Positions 6,895 through 13,947 of a DNA stretch of 14,694 nucleotides are shown here, piece after piece. The translations under genes were made by a program, and so were the position numbers. Source of the DNA: DASPTT01 sp035623275 (GTDB lineage Bacteria > Actinomycetota > Acidimicrobiia > Acidimicrobiales > UBA8190); NCBI GenBank assembly GCA_035623275.1, contig DASPTT010000096.1, positions 1 to 14,694 of the forward strand. Direction: 5' to 3'. The notes beneath the pieces are model-generated. The model made no database searches and was not told where the DNA came from. It was given only the letters and a program-made list of their open reading frames with translations. Position 1 is the stretch's first letter; each line of letters begins with the position of its first letter.

Positions 6895-8798
6895 TGGCCC
6901 ACGCCGTCGACGAGACCCTCGCCACCGACATCGAGGCCTACCTGACGCGCCACGAGCGCAAGACCATGCTCCGCTTCATCACCTGCGGCAGCGTGGACGA
7001 CGGCAAGAGCACGCTCATCGGCCGCCTCCTCTACGACTCCAAGCTGGTCTTCGAGGACCACCTCGCCTCCTTGGAGGCGGACTCGAAGAAGGTCGGCACC
7101 CAGGGGGGCGACCTCGACTTCGCCCTGCTGGTCGACGGGTTGGCGGCCGAGCGCGAGCAGGGGATCACGATCGACGTCGCCTACCGGTTCTTCTCGACCG
7201 ACGGGCGCAAGTTCGTCGTCGCCGACACCCCGGGCCACGAGCAGTACACCCGCAACATGGTCACCGGCGCGTCGACGGCATCGCTGGCGGTGATCCTCGT
7301 CGACGCCCGCAAGGGCGTGCTGACCCAGACCCGTCGGCACAGCTTCCTCGTGTCGCTGCTCGGGATCCGCCACATCGTGCTGGCGGTGAACAAGCTGGAC
7401 CTCGTCGGCTTCTCGCAGTCGGTGTTCGAGGGGATCGAGGCCGACTACCGCGCCTTCGCTGCCGAGATCGGGCTGCACGACATCGCCGCCATCCCGCTGT
7501 CCGCGCTGCGGGGCGACAACGTCACCACGCCCAGCGCCAACACGCCGTGGTACGGCGGCCCGACGCTGATCGAGCACCTCGAGACGGTGCCCGTCGACGA
7601 GGCGTCGGGGGCCGACGCCTTCCGCATGCCCGTGCAGTGGGTGAACCGGCCCGACCTGGACTTCCGGGGCGTCAGCGGGCAGATCGCAGGCGGCAGTGTG
7701 CGTCCCGGCGACCCGGTCAAGGTGCTGCCCGCGGGCCGGACCTCCACCGTCGCCAGGCTGGTCACCGCGGACGGCGACCTCGACGAGGCGGTCCAGGGCC
7801 AGTCCGTCACCGTCACCCTTGCCGACGACGTGGACGTGAGCCGGGGCGACGTCCTGGCCGCGGCCGCCGCCGCGCCGAGCGTGGCAGACCAGTTCGAGGC
7901 CCACGTCGTCTGGATGAGCGACCACGAGATGCTCCCCGGCCGGCCGTATCTGCTCAAGCTCGGCACGCGCACCGTCGGTGCCACGCTGGCGCAGCCCAAG
8001 TACAAGGTGAACGTGAACACGCTCGAGCACGTGGCCGCCAAGGTGCTCACGCTCAACGAGATCGGGGTGTGCAACGTCAACCTCGACCGCCCGGTCCCCT
8101 TCGACCCCTACAGGGACAACCGGGAGATGGGCGGGTTCATCCTGATCGACCGGTTCACCAACGCGACGGTCGCGGCGGGGCTGCTGCACTTCGCCTTGCG
8201 CCGGTCCGACAACGTGCACTGGCAGGCCATCGAGGTCCACAAGGGCGCCCACGCCGAGCTCAAGGGCCAGCGGCCGTGCGTGATCTGGTTCACCGGCCTG
8301 TCGGGCGCGGGCAAGTCGACGATCGCCAACATCGTGGAGCGCAAGCTCCACGAGCGAGGACGCCACACCTATCTCCTCGACGGCGACAACGTCCGGCACG
8401 GCCTGAGCCGCGACCTGGGGTTCACCGACGCGGACCGCGTCGAGAACATCCGGCGCGTGGCCGAGGTCGCGGGCCTCATGGTCGACGCCGGTCTCATCGT
8501 CCTGGCTTCGTTCATCTCCCCCTTCCGGGCCGAGCGCCAGCTGGCGCGTGACCGCGTGGAGGACGGGGAGTTCGTCGAGGTCTACGTGGACACGCCGCTG
8601 GCCGTCGCCGAGGCCCGCGACCCCAAGGGCCTCTACGGCAAGGCCCGACGGGGCGAGCTGGTGAACTTCACGGGCATCGACTCCCCCTACGAGGAGCCCG
8701 AGGACCCCGAGGTCCACGTGGACGCGGCCCGGCTGTCGGCCGAGGAGGCGGCGGACCGGGTGATCGAGCACCTGCGGCGCTCCGGCGTCATCGGCTGA
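6894..8798 (+). CDS. cysNC: Bifunctional sulfate adenylyltransferase subunit 1 / APS kinase (CysNC fusion)
   Basis: 634-residue fusion. Residues 1 to about 440 form the EF-Tu-like GTPase CysN: P-loop GSVDDGKS at 32-39, switch II DTPGH at 111-115, guanine-specificity NKLD at 166-169, then beta-barrel domains. Residues about 455-634 form APS kinase: P-loop GLSGAGKS from 468 with K474, LDGDNVRHGLSRDLGF, and the FISPF segment whose serine is the conserved phosphorylated position. The APS kinase domain therefore looks intact. With CysD it converts sulfate to APS and on to PAPS. Fused CysNC is known in mycobacteria and some proteobacteria. The ATG at 6894 overlaps the cysD stop (TGATG). No PAPS/APS reductase, sulfite reductase, sulfate transporter or sulfotransferase lies in the window, so assimilation and sulfation cannot be told apart here. 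Confidence 0.96.
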   Translation: MAHAVDETLATDIEAYLTRHERKTMLRFITCGSVDDGKSTLIGRLLYDSKLVFEDHLASLEADSKKVGTQGGDLDFALLVDGLAAEREQGITIDVAYRFFSTDGRKFVVADTPGHEQYTRNMVTGASTASLAVILVDARKGVLTQTRRHSFLVSLLGIRHIVLAVNKLDLVGFSQSVFEGIEADYRAFAAEIGLHDIAAIPLSALRGDNVTTPSANTPWYGGPTLIEHLETVPVDEASGADAFRMPVQWVNRPDLDFRGVSGQIAGGSVRPGDPVKVLPAGRTSTVARLVTADGDLDEAVQGQSVTVTLADDVDVSRGDVLAAAAAAPSVADQFEAHVVWMSDHEMLPGRPYLLKLGTRTVGATLAQPKYKVNVNTLEHVAAKVLTLNEIGVCNVNLDRPVPFDPYRDNREMGGFILIDRFTNATVAAGLLHFALRRSDNVHWQAIEVHKGAHAELKGQRPCVIWFTGLSGAGKSTIANIVERKLHERGRHTYLLDGDNVRHGLSRDLGFTDADRVENIRRVAEVAGLMVDAGLIVLASFISPFRAERQLARDRVEDGEFVEVYVDTPLAVAEARDPKGLYGKARRGELVNFTGIDSPYEEPEDPEVHVDAARLSAEEAADRVIEHLRRSGVIG

Positions 8799-8807
8799 CC
8801 GACGTCG

Positions 8808-8848
8808 CGGGCGGGCCCGGGCCGGCCCGGGACCACGGCCCCCGCCCG
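8808..8848. terminator. Nested palindrome between convergent genes, probable bidirectional terminator
   Basis: CCCGGGCCGGCCCGGG (8816-8831) is a perfect 16-bp palindrome. It is nested inside an outer inverted pair, CGGGCGGG (8808-8815) and CCCGCCCG (8841-8848). It lies in the 55-bp gap between the convergent stops of cysNC and the Rrf2 gene. No T tract is present on either strand. Position and symmetry suggest a two-way transcription stop. Confidence 0.55.
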
Positions 8849-8853
8849 GCCGC

Positions 8854-9330
8854 TCAGTGCGTGCCGGTGGTGCGCCGCTGCTCGGTGACGGCGCGGTACT
8901 CGTCGGCCAGGTCGAGGACCGACGGCGGGATCGAATGGCCGGCGAGGTCCGCCAGGGTCGTCAGCTCCAGCACCCGCCGCAGCGCAGCGCGCACGGCCAT
9001 CCACACCACCGGCAGCTCGTGCGCCGCCCCCTCGTAGGTCATCGAGCTGAGGGGCCGGTCGTGCACCTCGGCCAAGGGGCCGTCGATGGCCCGGAAGATG
9101 TCGGCCAGGGCGACGTCGGTCGCCGGGCGGGCGAGCACGAACCCGCCCTCGGGCCCGCGATGGCTGATCACCAGCCGCGCCCGGCGCAGGTCGGTCAGGA
9201 TGGCCCGCAGGAACTTGAGCGGGATGTCCTGGGCCTCGGCCAGCTGCTCGGCCTTCATGGACGCGCCGCCGGCCGCGGCGAGCTCGGCCATGGCCCTGAT
9301 GGCATAGTCGACCTTGGCCGGGATCCGCAT
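8854..9330 (-). CDS. Rrf2-family transcriptional regulator lacking cysteines
   Basis: Small winged-helix regulator (158 residues). The N-terminal MRIPAKVDYAIRAMAELA, the recognition region IPLKFLRAILTDLRRARLV and the wing SHRGPEGGFVLARPA are classic Rrf2 features. They are followed by the VALADIFRAIDGPLAEV segment and a C-terminal dimerisation helix around 110-130. IscR, NsrR and similar members bind an Fe-S cluster through three cysteines; this protein has no cysteine at all, so it cannot bind a cluster that way. Cluster-free Rrf2 proteins such as CymR of Bacillus instead sense cysteine metabolism through a partner enzyme. The gene is convergent with the sulfate-activation operon and 39 bases downstream of the exporter gene on the same strand, with no good ribosome site. 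Whether it serves either neighbour is unproven. Confidence 0.92.
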   Translation of the reverse strand: MRIPAKVDYAIRAMAELAAAGGASMKAEQLAEAQDIPLKFLRAILTDLRRARLVISHRGPEGGFVLARPATDVALADIFRAIDGPLAEVHDRPLSSMTYEGAAHELPVVWMAVRAALRRVLELTTLADLAGHSIPPSVLDLADEYRAVTEQRRTTGTH

Positions 9331-9369
9331 GGCCCGAGTCTTGCACCTGGCCCCGGTGGGCCCTCGGCC

Positions 9370-10971
9370 TCAGCCCGACGGCGCGATCGCCCCGGCGGGT
9401 TCGGCGTCCTCGTCGACCAGGCCGGGCCGGATGTTGGCGGTCGTGCGCAGCGGGATCTCCTTGATGAGCAGGCTGAGCACGACGGCCAGCAGGGCGACGG
9501 GCACCGCCACCAGGAACACCAGGTGCAGTGCGTTGGCGAAGGCGTCGACCACGAAGGTGCGCGCCGCGGGCGGCAGGCCGGCGATCTGGGCAGGGTTGGC
9601 GGCCACACTGCCCCCCTGCACCAGTCCGTGCTGCGCGGCCGGCGCGTGGGCGCGCAGCTCGGCGACGAGCCGGTTGTTGAACACCGCTCCCAGCGCGGCG
9701 ACGCCGAAGGCCCCGCCGATGAGCCGGAAGAACGTGGCCGTCGAGGTGGCCGTCCCCAGCTGCTCGTAGGGCACGGCGTTCTGCACGGCCACCACCAGGA
9801 TCTGCATCACCATCCCCACGCCCAGGCCCACCACGAGCATGTAGAGGGCGGCGGTCGCGTAGGCGGTGTCGGGCCCGAGCCTCGACAGCAGGAAGAGGCC
9901 CACGGCGAGCACGAGCGAGCCGACGACGGGGAAGACCTTGTACCGGCCCGTGCTGCTCACCAGGCGGCCGCTGACGATGAAGGTGATCAGCATGCCCACC
10001 ACCATGGGCAGCAGCTGGAGCCCCGAGACCGTTGGCGTGGCGCCGCGGACGACCTGGAGGTACAGCGGCAGGTAGACGATGGCGCCGAACATGGCGAAGC
10101 CGATGATGAAGCCCACGGCCGACGACGCGCTGAAGGTGCGGTTGCGGAACAGGCCCAGGGGGATGAGCGGCTCCTCCGCCTTGGCCTCGACCAGGCAGAA
10201 GGCCGCCAGCAGCCCCACGCCGGCGAGACCGAGCCCGACGATGAGGCCCGAACCCCACGCGTACTGGTTCCCGCCCCAGGTGGTGAGCAGGATGACGGCC
10301 GTGGTCCCGGAGGAGAGCAGGGCCGCGCCGGCCCAGTCGATCCGGTGCGGGACGCGCGTGACCGGGAGGTGGAGCACCGTGGCGATGGCGAACATGGCGA
10401 CGATGCCGATGGGCACGTTGATGTAGAAGATCCAGCGCCAGGTGAGGTGCTGGGTGAACAGCCCGCCGATGAGCGGGCCGGCCACGCTCGAGATCGCGAA
10501 CACGGCCCCGAAGTAGCCCATGTACCGGCCGCGCTGGCGCGCAGGGACGACGTCGCCGATGATCGCCTGCGCGCCCACCATCAGCCCACCCGCGCCCACG
10601 CCCTGCACGGCGCGGAAGCCGATGAGCTGGATCATGTCCTGGGAGAGCCCGGCGAGCATCGACCCGGCCAGGAAGATGGCGATCGCCAGCTGGAAGAGGT
10701 TCTTGCGGCCGTAGAGGTCGCCGAGCTTCCCCCACAGTGGCGTCGAGATCGTCGAGCTGAGGAGATAGGCGGTGACCACCCAGGAGAGGTGGTTGAGGCC
10801 GTGGAGGTCGCCGGCGATCGTGGGCAGCGCAGTGGAGACGATGGTCTGGTCCAGCGATGCCAGGAACATCCCCAGCATGAGCGCACCGAGGATGACCAGG
10901 ATGCGCCGGTGCTCGGCTGCGGAGATGGGCGTCTCCTCGACCCTCGTCGTGGGGGCCGTGGTGTCGGTCAT
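9370..10971 (-). CDS. DHA2-family (EmrB/QacA-like) MFS drug exporter
   Basis: Proton-coupled multidrug or metabolite exporter of the inner membrane (533 residues, the usual size for the 14-TM DHA2 group). A soluble N-terminus precedes TM1, in which D41 lies in LDQTIVSTALPTI (DHA2 motif D1). Motif A, GKLGDLYGRK, is at 81-90 between TM2 and TM3, RAVQGVGAGG is at 120-129, and motif C-like GPLIGG is at 165-170. The following WRWIFYINVPIG is typical of this group. A hydrophilic tail of about 30 residues ends the protein. The ATG at 10971 overlaps the TetR stop as ATGA, which decides the start although the same frame is open further upstream. Co-transcription with the TetR regulator suggests induction by an exported compound. 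The substrate is unknown. Confidence 0.95.
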   Translation of the reverse strand: MTDTTAPTTRVEETPISAAEHRRILVILGALMLGMFLASLDQTIVSTALPTIAGDLHGLNHLSWVVTAYLLSSTISTPLWGKLGDLYGRKNLFQLAIAIFLAGSMLAGLSQDMIQLIGFRAVQGVGAGGLMVGAQAIIGDVVPARQRGRYMGYFGAVFAISSVAGPLIGGLFTQHLTWRWIFYINVPIGIVAMFAIATVLHLPVTRVPHRIDWAGAALLSSGTTAVILLTTWGGNQYAWGSGLIVGLGLAGVGLLAAFCLVEAKAEEPLIPLGLFRNRTFSASSAVGFIIGFAMFGAIVYLPLYLQVVRGATPTVSGLQLLPMVVGMLITFIVSGRLVSSTGRYKVFPVVGSLVLAVGLFLLSRLGPDTAYATAALYMLVVGLGVGMVMQILVVAVQNAVPYEQLGTATSTATFFRLIGGAFGVAALGAVFNNRLVAELRAHAPAAQHGLVQGGSVAANPAQIAGLPPAARTFVVDAFANALHLVFLVAVPVALLAVVLSLLIKEIPLRTTANIRPGLVDEDAEPAGAIAPSG

Positions 10972-11645
10972 GACGTCGGCCCCGGTGCGCTCGATGCGCC
11001 GGCGCGGACGCGCCGGGGACGGGCGGCGGGCGTGGGCTGGCCGAGCACCAGCGGCAGCAGGACGTGGTCGACGACGCGTCGGGCGAAGCTCCGGTCGAGC
11101 GGCGCGCCCGAGATGACGAAGCGGTGCAGCGACAGTGCCGGCAGGAGCGCGGCGATCATGTCGGGGTCCTTGAGCGGCGCGATCTCGCCCCGGTCCACGG
11201 CCCGCGCGAGGACGATCTGCAGGGCGTGCGATCCCCTGGTTCGCTCGAATGCGTCCCGCAGCTCGGGGAACTGCACCAGTGCGGGGACGAGCCCGATGAG
11301 CAGCCTCGTGTGGAACTCCTGGTTCTCGTCGGACCCCTTGCCGGCGATCAGGACGAGCAGGTCGCCGCGCAGGGTCCCGGTGTCGGGCAGCTCCATGGCC
11401 GCGCTGCGCTGGGCGAGGGCGTCGGCCACCAGCTCGGCCTTGTTGGCCCAGCGGCGGTAGACGGTGCCCTTGCCGGCCCGGGCCCGTGCCGCCACGGCCT
11501 CGATGGTGAGGCGGTCGTAGCCCACCTCTGCCAGCAGTTCGATGGCGGCCTGGCACAGGGCGTCGTCGCGCGTGGCGTCCCGTTTGCGGCCCCGGGTCGC
11601 GGGCCCGGCGAAGGCGGGATCAGGCTCGGGGGCGGCGACGGCCAT
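10968..11645 (-). CDS. TetR-family transcriptional regulator of the exporter
   Basis: DNA-binding repressor-type protein (225 residues from this start). The N-terminal helix-turn-helix spans about residues 25-75: DALCQAAIELLAEVGYDRLT, then IEAVAARARAGKGTVYRRW with the conserved G-T-V-Y-R-R-W recognition helix. The C-terminal ligand and dimer domain is divergent, as usual. I prefer the ATG at 11645: neither it nor the in-frame ATG at 11657 has a Shine-Dalgarno, but a TATGAT -10 element sits 7 bases before 11645, which makes a leaderless message starting at that ATG plausible. It overlaps the exporter gene by ATGA, so regulator and pump are one unit, probably autoregulated through the half-sites upstream. 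It follows the dnaB stop by 82 bases without a clear terminator. Confidence 0.93.
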   Translation of the reverse strand: MAVAAPEPDPAFAGPATRGRKRDATRDDALCQAAIELLAEVGYDRLTIEAVAARARAGKGTVYRRWANKAELVADALAQRSAAMELPDTGTLRGDLLVLIAGKGSDENQEFHTRLLIGLVPALVQFPELRDAFERTRGSHALQIVLARAVDRGEIAPLKDPDMIAALLPALSLHRFVISGAPLDRSFARRVVDHVLLPLVLGQPTPAARPRRVRAGASSAPGPTS

Positions 11646-11652
11646 GGCCGCA

Positions 11653-11658
11653 ATCATA
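11653..11658 (-). promoter_or_regulatory. TATGAT -10 element of the TetR-exporter operon
   Basis: On the minus strand TATGAT (one mismatch to TATAAT) is followed by the 7 bases TGCGGCC and then ATG at 11645. Transcription would begin at or within a base of that ATG. A -35 element is not clear; TTCCAG lies 17 bases upstream. The alternative ATG at 11657 would lie inside the -10 box. Confidence 0.5.
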
Positions 11659-11660
11659 TA

Positions 11661-11694
11661 CGGAACGACACCGATCTGGAACTGCCTTGTTCCG
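11661..11694. promoter_or_regulatory. GGAAC/GTTCC inverted repeats, candidate TetR operator
   Basis: Three half-sites occur just upstream of the TetR gene: CGGAAC at 11661-11666, GGAAC at 11678-11682 and GTTCC(G) at 11689-11694. The last two form a perfect 5-bp inverted repeat with a 6-base spacer. The outer pair, CGGAAC and GTTCCG, is a perfect 6-bp inverted repeat. They cover the expected -35 to -10 spacer of the TATGAT promoter, so binding would block polymerase. This fits autorepression, by pattern and place only. Confidence 0.5.
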
Positions 11695-11727
11695 GTACTC
11701 CTCCGTCCCGAAAACTCCTGGTCGGCG

Positions 11728-13947
11728 CTACACCCGGGCCATGTCGGCGAAGCGCGTGTAGTGGTCGACGAAGGCCAGGTCCACCTTGCCCGTGGGCCCG
11801 TTGCGGTGCTTGGAGATGATGATCTCCGCCGCCCCCCGGTCCGGCGACTCGGGGTTGTAGACCTCGTCGCGGTAGATGAAGAGCACGACGTCCGCGTCCT
11901 GCTCGATGCTCCCCGACTCTCGCAGGTCGGCGAGGACGGGGCGCTTGTCCTGGCGCATCTCGAGGTTCCTCGAGAGCTGGGACAACGCGATCACCGGGAT
12001 GTCGAGCTCGCGGGCGAGGACCTTGAGACCGCGGCTGATCTCGCTCACCTCGACCTGGCGGTTCTCCGCCCGCGAGCGGCCGTGCCCGCTCATCAGCTGC
12101 AGGTAGTCGACCACCACCAGGCCGAGACCCTCTCGCGCCTTGAGGCGCCGCGCCTTGGCCCGTATGTCCATGACGGTCACGTTCGGGTTGTCGTCGATGT
12201 AGATGGGCGCGTCGCCGAGCCGGCCGATGGCATCCGAGATCTTGGGCCAGTCGCTCTCCAACAGGCGGCCGTTGCGCATGCGCGTGGCGTCGACCCGGGC
12301 CTCGGAGCACAGCATCCGCTGGGTCAGCTCGAGATGGCTCATCTCGAGCGAGAACAACAGGACGGGCTCGCGCGCGTGCACCGCGGCATGGGTCACGATC
12401 CCCAGTGCGAACGAGGTGTTGTGCGTGGGGATCATCGACCGGCCGGCCAGGAACAGATGGCTGGGCGAGCTGACCGCGATGCAGCGCACCGGTTCGCTGG
12501 GCACGGCGTCGATGGCGACCACGGCCCGGTGCGTGTGCGGGCCGGCCCGGTGCGCGGCGGTGACGCGTGTGCCCCGCTGGGCGAGACGGAAGACCGGGTC
12601 GACGGGCGTCCACCGGATCCGCCAGGTCTCGACCGTCCTCCCGTCGAGGAGCCGCAGAGGCCGCCGGTCCGGTGTCGGCGGCTTGTGGCCCAGCGAGCAC
12701 ACGAGTTCGTGCACCTGCCCGACGAGGTGCTCGTCGGCCAGGCAGATCTCGGCCACGGCACCGCCACGGCCGGAGGTCGAACCCCCGGTGTCCATGAGCC
12801 CCTGGAGGACGGCCAGCCGCTGCTTGAACGAAGCGCGCAGGTAGTCGCCGGGGATCTCGGTGCACTTCCCGTCGCCGACGCGGCACCCGAGCTCGTAGGG
12901 GTCGACGGGCAGCTCGCGCCCGGCCGTGTCGATCGGTCCCGCCACTTTGACGTGCCAGTTGGCCCGGGGCGCGTCCCGGCGGCGCACGCCGTGGCGGACC
13001 ATCTCCTCGGTGGTCACCACGCGAGGGGCACGCTGCGACGACCGGGCCTCGTCGTCATGGACGAGCCAGCGGTGCCCGGCGTCGGCGACGATCGCCGACC
13101 CGTCGTCGAAGGTCACGCGGTAGCAGCGGTGTCCCACGAATATCGGCGACACGTAGTCGACGCGACAGCGCGCGCCCGTGTCGTCGAACACCTCGTCACC
13201 GACCGCCAGCTCGCCCATGGTCGACCAGCCCGCAGGGGTGGGCACGGGCGTGTCGAGCGCGAGCGCTTTGCCCATGGCGGGCCGGGCGCCGACGACCAGG
13301 AGGTTGGACTTCTGCAGGCCGGCGAGCCGCTCGTCGAGGTCCTTGTAGCCGGTGGGGACTCCGGTGATCTCCTCCCCCCGGTCCACCAGGCGCTCGATGC
13401 GGTCGAGGGTCTGACCCAGCAGATCGCGCAGGGGCGACATGGTGTCGACGACGCGTCGCTGCGCGACCTCGTAGACCATGGCCTCGGCGCGGTCGACCGC
13501 CTCCACGACGTCCTCGGGGACGCTGTAACCGAGCTCGGCGATCTCGCCGGCGACGGACACCAACCGCCGAAGCAGCGCGTGCTCCTCGACGATGCGCGCG
13601 TAGTGCGCGGCGTTGGCCGTCGACGGGGTGTTCACCTGCAGGGACAGCAGGAGCGACGGATCCCCGATCGACTCGAACATCCCCGAGCGCCGCAGCTCGT
13701 CGGCCACCGTCACGGGGTCGGCCGGCTCACCGCGCTGGTAGAGGCCGTACACGGCGGCGAAGACGTGCGCGTGGGCGGGCTTGTAGAAGTCCTCGGTCCC
13801 GCAGATCTCCACCGCCGACGCGATGGCGTCGCGCGAAAGGAGCATGGCGCCGAGCAGCGACTCCTCGGCGTCGATGTCGTGGGGCGGGACGCGGCCCGAG
13901 ACGGCCTGGAGGCGCCGCGGTCGGGAGTCGTCGAGTGCCTGCGTCAT
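11728..13947 (-). CDS. dnaB: Replicative DNA helicase DnaB with intein in the Walker A motif
   Basis: Hexameric 5'-3' helicase of the replication fork. The precursor is 739 residues; removing the 283-residue intein (228-510) leaves 456, a normal DnaB length. The N-terminal primase-interacting domain begins at PPHDIDAEESLLGAML. Walker A GARPAMGK (220-227) is cut by the intein and completed by T511. The C-extein carries SLEM with E535, Walker B LVVVDYLQL with D614, ALSQLSR and the conserved DLRESGSIEQDADVV region. The start is the ATG at 13947, with AGG-type ribosome site 6 bases upstream; the in-frame ATG at 14031 would add 28 residues that do not resemble DnaB. It lies downstream of rplI on the same strand, separated by 265 bases with DnaA-box-like sites. 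Splicing is needed for ATPase activity. Confidence 0.97.
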   Translation of the reverse strand: MTQALDDSRPRRLQAVSGRVPPHDIDAEESLLGAMLLSRDAIASAVEICGTEDFYKPAHAHVFAAVYGLYQRGEPADPVTVADELRRSGMFESIGDPSLLLSLQVNTPSTANAAHYARIVEEHALLRRLVSVAGEIAELGYSVPEDVVEAVDRAEAMVYEVAQRRVVDTMSPLRDLLGQTLDRIERLVDRGEEITGVPTGYKDLDERLAGLQKSNLLVVGARPAMGKALALDTPVPTPAGWSTMGELAVGDEVFDDTGARCRVDYVSPIFVGHRCYRVTFDDGSAIVADAGHRWLVHDDEARSSQRAPRVVTTEEMVRHGVRRRDAPRANWHVKVAGPIDTAGRELPVDPYELGCRVGDGKCTEIPGDYLRASFKQRLAVLQGLMDTGGSTSGRGGAVAEICLADEHLVGQVHELVCSLGHKPPTPDRRPLRLLDGRTVETWRIRWTPVDPVFRLAQRGTRVTAAHRAGPHTHRAVVAIDAVPSEPVRCIAVSSPSHLFLAGRSMIPTHNTSFALGIVTHAAVHAREPVLLFSLEMSHLELTQRMLCSEARVDATRMRNGRLLESDWPKISDAIGRLGDAPIYIDDNPNVTVMDIRAKARRLKAREGLGLVVVDYLQLMSGHGRSRAENRQVEVSEISRGLKVLARELDIPVIALSQLSRNLEMRQDKRPVLADLRESGSIEQDADVVLFIYRDEVYNPESPDRGAAEIIISKHRNGPTGKVDLAFVDHYTRFADMARV
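12418..13266 (-). other. Class 3 intein in DnaB with degenerate LAGLIDADG endonuclease
   Basis: In-frame protein-splicing element of 283 residues between K227 and T511 of the precursor. It starts with ALALDTPVPTPAGW (block A, Ala at position 1, so no class 1 nucleophile) and ends with MIPTHN followed by Thr. The class 3 triplet is complete: W67 in block B (AGHRWLV), C262 in block F (VRCIAV) and Thr at +1, with terminal H282-N283 for Asn cyclisation. This is the mechanism first described for a mycobacteriophage DnaB intein. Between the splicing blocks lie traces of a homing endonuclease: ELGCRVGDG (125-133, block C) and GLMDTGG (156-162, block E). Normally roughly a hundred residues separate these blocks; here only 22 do, and the catalytic Asp of block E is Gly. 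Splicing is probably retained, homing lost. Confidence 0.92.

Noticed and set aside
8857..11460. 867-codon plus-strand open frame
   Set aside because: It is antisense to the Rrf2, exporter and TetR genes, which have clear family motifs. Its product is rich in His, Gly, Arg, Asp and Glu without any domain, as expected from antisense of GC-rich genes.
12418..13266. Class 1 intein with Ala at position 1, or an inactive intein
   Set aside because: Trp in block B, Cys in block F and Thr at +1 together fit class 3, for which a non-nucleophilic first residue is normal.
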